A stretch of DNA of 64,000 bases from Natrialba sp. SSL1 (GTDB lineage Archaea > Halobacteriota > Halobacteria > Halobacteriales > Natrialbaceae). Below are positions 60,780 through 64,000 of this stretch, piece by piece. Each line of letters begins with the position of its first letter. Position 1 is the stretch's first letter. The notes beneath the pieces are model-generated. The model was not told where the DNA came from, did no database searches, and saw only the letters and a program-made list of their open reading frames with translations. The position numbers and the translations under genes were made by a program. The stretch covers positions 124,001-188,000 of the forward strand of contig NZ_MASN01000018.1 of the NCBI RefSeq assembly GCF_001861355.1, written 5' to 3'.

Positions 60780-62204
60780 ATGACTAGCGACCGCCCGAAC
60801 ATCGTTCTCGTCCATTGCCACGACCTCGGGACGTATCTGGGCTGTTACGGCGCAGACGTGGAGACTCCCCACATCGACAGTCTCGCCACCGACGGCGTCC
60901 GTTTCGACCGCCACTTCGTCACCGCTCCGCAGTGCTCGCCGAGTCGGGCGAGCCTGTTCACCGGCCGTCACCCCCACCAGAACGGCATGCTCGGCCTCGC
61001 TCACGGCGACTGGAAGCTCGGACCGGACGAGCGGGTCCTCCCAGATCTGCTCGGCGACGCCGGCTACGAGACCCATCTCTTCGGTCTCCAGCACATCACC
61101 GAGTACCCCGACCAACTCGGCTACGACTACATTCACACCGAACAGCCCCTGACCGCCGAGACGTCGCCGGCCGTCCACGAAACCGCCCGCGCGAACGACG
61201 TCGCAGACGAGTTTGCGTCCGTACTCGAGTCCAATCAGCCCGACGAATCCCACGACCCGTTCTTCGCCTCGATCGGCTTCTTCGAACTCCACCGTGTCGA
61301 GGAAAACGGCGGCTTCGGTTTCGAGGCCGACCGGTACGACGCACCGGATCCCGAGGACGTGGCCCCACTCGAGTTCCTCCCGGACGAGCCCGGCATCCGA
61401 TCGGATATCGCCGAGATCAACGGGATGCTGGGTGCGTTGGACGAGGCGATGGGGACGGTACTCGACGCACTCGAGGAGGTGGGCGTCACAGACGAGACGC
61501 TGGTCGTCTTTACGACCGAGCACGGGCTGGCGATGCCGCGAGCGAAGGGCTGTTGCTTCGATCCGGGGATCGAAGGCGCACTGCTCATGCGCTATCCGGC
61601 GCGGATCGAAGGTGAGCGGACGGTCGACGACCTCATCAGTAACGTCGACGTGTTCGCGACGCTCCTCGAGCTTGCCGACGCGCCGATGCCGGAGACGGAT
61701 CTTGCTGGGAGGGCGTTTACGTCGCTGTTGGTCGGTGGTGGGGGTGGCTGGGATGACGAAGGCGACTACGAGCCCCGCGACCGCATATTCGCCGGCATGA
61801 CCTGGCACGACCGATACAATCCGATGCGGGCGATCCGAACGGAGCGCTGGAAGTACGTCCGCAACTTCTGGCACCTCCCCGACATCTACATGACGACGGA
61901 TATCTACTGCAGCGCCGCCGGCCGCGAGATGCACGAACAGTTCTACGGCGACCAGCGCGCCTACGAAGAACTGTACGATCTCGAAGCAGATCCGCTCGAA
62001 CAGGAGAACCTCGTACTGGAGGACACACCCGACAGAGTGGAGACTCCCGACCAGAACGGGAATCAAGCCGTCGCCGCTGTTCGGGAGCGACTCCGGGCGC
62101 AACTCGTCGACTGGATGTCCGAGACGAACGATCCGCTACTCGACGGCCCAGTCGTCCCCAGCGACTGGGAGAAAATCCACCCGCAGATGGGCGACGACCG
62201 CTAG
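60780..62204 (+). CDS. Cys-type sulfatase
   Basis: The 474-residue enzyme has RPNIVLVHCHDLGTYLGCYG, then the full sulfatase signature CSPSRASLFTGRHPHQNGML. Its Cys is the one converted to formylglycine in active enzymes. Metal and substrate residues are in VFTTEHGLAMPRAKGCCFD. It removes sulfate esters, perhaps from surface glycans. A formylglycine-generating enzyme is not visible in the window. The start is ATG 60780, six residues shorter than the longest frame. Confidence 0.92.
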   Translation: MTSDRPNIVLVHCHDLGTYLGCYGADVETPHIDSLATDGVRFDRHFVTAPQCSPSRASLFTGRHPHQNGMLGLAHGDWKLGPDERVLPDLLGDAGYETHLFGLQHITEYPDQLGYDYIHTEQPLTAETSPAVHETARANDVADEFASVLESNQPDESHDPFFASIGFFELHRVEENGGFGFEADRYDAPDPEDVAPLEFLPDEPGIRSDIAEINGMLGALDEAMGTVLDALEEVGVTDETLVVFTTEHGLAMPRAKGCCFDPGIEGALLMRYPARIEGERTVDDLISNVDVFATLLELADAPMPETDLAGRAFTSLLVGGGGGWDDEGDYEPRDRIFAGMTWHDRYNPMRAIRTERWKYVRNFWHLPDIYMTTDIYCSAAGREMHEQFYGDQRAYEELYDLEADPLEQENLVLEDTPDRVETPDQNGNQAVAAVRERLRAQLVDWMSETNDPLLDGPVVPSDWEKIHPQMGDDR

Positions 62205-62217
62205 CGCGACACCCGGG

Positions 62218-62625
62218 TTACTCGAGTACCGACTCGTCGGTTTGTTGTTCGCACTCGAGTCGCTGGCAGCCAACGACCAGCGAGTCAGGCAACTCAGCCG
62301 CTGTCTCGTGAAGTGCGGTGAAGACGACTGCCACTTCGTCGAAGCGGTCCCCCCGGATCGCACGCAGCGGGTCAGTCTCCCACTCGACGAACCCGAGATC
62401 GTCGAGCAGCGGCAAGTGGTTGTGTACCAGCTGTTGTCGGAGCGTCGTCGAGTCCATCGGTACGTTCGGATTGCTCGCTGCCGCCGGCAACGCAACCGAC
62501 TGGTCGGGTTCGCGGTCCATCAAGGAAATGATGATCTGCCGCCTCGGGTCCGCCGATGTCGCCGTGAACACCTGGTCCCACCGCTTGATAACACGCTTCC
62601 CGTTGTCAAACCGTACCACCGTCAT
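62218..62625 (-). CDS. Small winged-helix protein
   Basis: The 135-residue protein resembles small haloarchaeal winged-helix regulators: DQVFTATSADPRRQIIISLM, then LRQQLVHNHLPLLDDLGFVE (HLPLLDDLGFVEWE as the wing). It is related to the DUF7344/ArsR-like type. Its start ATG is preceded by a TTTTATATC box 22-31 bases upstream and an inverted repeat at the start codon (CATAC...GTATG). It may be autoregulated. Targets are unknown. Confidence 0.75.
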   Translation of the reverse strand: MTVVRFDNGKRVIKRWDQVFTATSADPRRQIIISLMDREPDQSVALPAAASNPNVPMDSTTLRQQLVHNHLPLLDDLGFVEWETDPLRAIRGDRFDEVAVVFTALHETAAELPDSLVVGCQRLECEQQTDESVLE

Positions 62626-62646
62626 ACCACAGTATGGTAACTACAT

Positions 62647-62656
62647 CGATATAAAA
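62647..62656 (-). promoter_or_regulatory. TATA-like box of the 62625 winged-helix gene
   Basis: Minus strand TTTTATATCG, 22-31 bases before the ATG. Confidence 0.55.
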
Positions 62657-62764
62657 CGTGTGCCAATGATAACCAATCCCGAGCCGTTGTGGGGATCAAT
62701 CTATTACGAAACGAAATACGACGTAGACAAACCTCCCAGGATAACGATGGTTCCGGTAGCGGAG

Positions 62765-63700
62765 CTAGCCTAGCAGGGACTCGAGTCCAGCACCGAGAAC
62801 CGACCGAAACCGTGCCGTGTCGACGGCGGTCGCGACGTGGCCGTTCGGTGCGCGGTCGGTGACGCCGCGTGCGTCACAGACGAGTGCGCCACGCGCGAGG
62901 TCGCTGTCGGTCCCGACGCGCATGGCACAGGGTTCGGTCTCCAGAATGCCGTCGTCGAGCAGCCAGGCGACGACGAGTGCGTCGTGGATCGCAGCCGACT
63001 CGATGTCGTAGCGCGCCAGTTGCTCCTCGTCGTAGTAGGTGAGCCACTGACGGATGGTCTCCTCGAGTCGCCCGTCCCACGAGAGCGCCGGGAGGCGATC
63101 CGGTGGGAAGGTTGCGCCTCTGGTGACGTCTAGCCCGACGATGGTCGGCGAGAGGTCTCGTACGACGCGGTGGGCTGCGTGGGGATCAGAGTGGAAGTTC
63201 GCCTCGGCGAGCGGGGTTACGTTTCCCTGCCCGAAGGCGGCCCCGCCCATGACGACGAGCTCGTCGAGCAGATCCGGCAGGTCAGGTTCCAGCGCGAGCG
63301 CGAGGGCGACGTTCGTTAGCGGCGCGATGGCGACGAGCGTGAGGTCACCAGCGTGCTCGCGGGCCTGTTCGACGATGAACTGTGCGGCAGGGGCGTCGAC
63401 GGGCTCCGTTGCAGCGGTTGGCTCCGGCAGGTCTCCGAGAATGCCGCCGGGGCCGTGGATGTGCTCGGCCGTCTCGAGATCGACCGTCAGCGGACAGGTC
63501 GCGCCCTTCGCGACGGGAACCTCCGTCCGGTCGACGAGTTCGAGAATCGACCGGGCGTTCGCGGTCGTGTCGTCGACGGTGGTGTTTCCGTGCGCGGTCG
63601 AGAGCCCGACGACCTCGAGGTCGTCGCTGGCAAGCGCCAGCGTGATGGCGACGGCGTCGTCACAACCGGGGTCCGTATCGAACAACACTGGACGGCTCAT
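62765..63700 (-). CDS. Inosine/uridine-preferring nucleoside hydrolase family
   Basis: The 311-residue enzyme begins VLFDTDPGCDDAVAITLALA, the DTDPGxDD calcium site of nucleoside hydrolases, and has LTLVAIAPLTNVALALALEP and VVMGGAAFGQGNVTPLAEAN with the second half of the site. It should hydrolyse ribonucleosides (base salvage); the base preference cannot be read. ATG 63700 begins the conserved sequence; the longer frame to 63799 is not used. Its promoter carries a perfect 14-bp palindrome. Confidence 0.92.
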   Translation of the reverse strand: MSRPVLFDTDPGCDDAVAITLALASDDLEVVGLSTAHGNTTVDDTTANARSILELVDRTEVPVAKGATCPLTVDLETAEHIHGPGGILGDLPEPTAATEPVDAPAAQFIVEQAREHAGDLTLVAIAPLTNVALALALEPDLPDLLDELVVMGGAAFGQGNVTPLAEANFHSDPHAAHRVVRDLSPTIVGLDVTRGATFPPDRLPALSWDGRLEETIRQWLTYYDEEQLARYDIESAAIHDALVVAWLLDDGILETEPCAMRVGTDSDLARGALVCDARGVTDRAPNGHVATAVDTARFRSVLGAGLESLLG

Positions 63701-63710
63701 ACCGACACTG

Positions 63711-63724
63711 ACGCTCGCGAGCGT
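63711..63724. promoter_or_regulatory. Perfect 14-bp palindrome in the nucleoside hydrolase promoter
   Basis: ACGCTCGCGAGCGT is self-complementary. It sits between the hydrolase ATG at 63700 and a TATA-like TTTTATAC (rc of 63723-63730), where a repressor could act. Confidence 0.55.
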
Positions 63725-63730
63725 ATAAAA
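63723..63730 (-). promoter_or_regulatory. TATA-like box of the nucleoside hydrolase gene
   Basis: Minus strand TTTTATAC, 23-30 bases before the ATG at 63700. Confidence 0.6.
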
Positions 63731-63821
63731 CGCGGGTCCGAAACGCCCCTCAACCGCTGACCGGTGGCGTCGACATTCGACGGGGCTAACCCGCTGCACT
63801 CACTTTCTCGAGTCACCACCG

Positions 63822-64000
63822 ATGCGCGCGTTCCGACTCGCCTACGACGGCACCGACTACTACGGCTTCCAGCGCCAGCCTGACGTGCCAACCGTCGAGG
63901 GCGCGATGTTCGACGCCCTGCGCGCGCTCGACGTTCTCGCCCCCGACGCGGACAAACCCGCCGGCTACGCCGCCGCCGGCCGCACCGACGCTGGCGTCTC
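63822..64000 (+). CDS. truA: tRNA pseudouridine synthase TruA (C-terminus outside window)
   Basis: The visible 59 residues are MRAFRLAYDGTDYYGFQRQP, a TruA-type start, leading to AAAGRTDAGV, whose Asp is the catalytic aspartate. TruA modifies U38-40 of the anticodon stem. The gene is cut by the right edge and is divergent from the nucleoside hydrolase. Only the start can be judged. Confidence 0.9.
   Translation, partial: MRAFRLAYDGTDYYGFQRQPDVPTVEGAMFDALRALDVLAPDADKPAGYAAAGRTDAGV

Noticed and set aside
60750-62102. Minus-strand open frame of about 450 codons over the Cys-type sulfatase
   Set aside because: The plus strand carries the CSPSR motif and the whole sulfatase domain.

Overview
The window is chromosomal DNA of a halophilic archaeon (class Halobacteria). 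It has high GC and very acidic predicted proteins, archaeal S6e, KaiC-like ATPases, HalOD1, HTH_10 and DUF7344 domains. Many genes have a TATA-like box about 25-30 bases before the start codon and little or no leader, as expected of leaderless haloarchaeal transcripts. The gene families suggest the Natrialbales, but that is only an inference. I see no insertion sequence, rRNA or CRISPR array.

Layout. 1-5.5 kb: the start of an RNB-family ribonuclease (cut by the left edge), a KaiC-like ATPase with a downstream sensor kinase, an MBL-fold hydrolase and a degenerate nucleotidyltransferase. 5.7-13.8 kb: an AAA ATPase with a His-rich tail, three universal stress proteins, a GNAT, an amino-acid permease facing an Lrp/AsnC-type regulator, and HTH_10 and DUF7344 regulators. 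14-22.1 kb: a DHH phosphoesterase, a multi-TM protein, a membrane-anchored Mrr-type nuclease with zinc ribbons, and a minus-strand cluster of small protein, TetR, prenyl-synthase-like protein, TM protein and beta-CASP ribonuclease. 22.3-26.6 kb: ribosomal S6e, haloarchaeal conserved proteins, a PadR regulator and a sarcosine-oxidase-like FAD enzyme.

26.7-36.9 kb is the most interesting region. It holds a Ser/His archaeal signal peptidase with an added outer domain, a DUF5305-like membrane protein, a large surface protein, three small secreted proteins sharing a GxGAFSxxxAxR signal-peptide hallmark, a fourth more divergent secreted protein, a membrane-anchored DUF7344 regulator and an odd repeat ORF. 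It looks like a haloarchaeal counterpart of the SipW/TasA (camelysin) export and surface-fibre systems. Three copies of one 8-mer lie 128-147 bases before three of its start codons, suggesting co-regulation.

37-49.5 kb: metabolism and housekeeping (LLM oxidoreductase, M42 peptidase, aconitase, dUTPase/dCTP deaminase family, tRNA-Arg(CCG) with a nearby partial copy of its 3' end, HalOD1 protein, 6-phosphogluconate dehydrogenase, CopD-like protein, AlaX editing protein, cupin). 49.5-53.7 kb: an MFS transporter and a FixI/CcoI-like P1B ATPase in which the usual CPC membrane motif is SPW. 53.9-62.2 kb: a probable cell-surface glycan or metabolite modification region (ATP-grasp ligase, GNAT, Ycf48-like propeller membrane protein, two sulfatase-superfamily enzymes of different active-site type). 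62.2-64 kb: a small winged-helix protein, a nucleoside hydrolase with a palindromic promoter, and the start of truA (cut by the right edge).

Two themes recur. Short tandem repeats of period 7 lie between genes. In-frame short-period repeats give acidic or hydrophilic linkers inside otherwise conserved proteins. Several promoters carry perfect palindromes next to genes for regulators or transporters.
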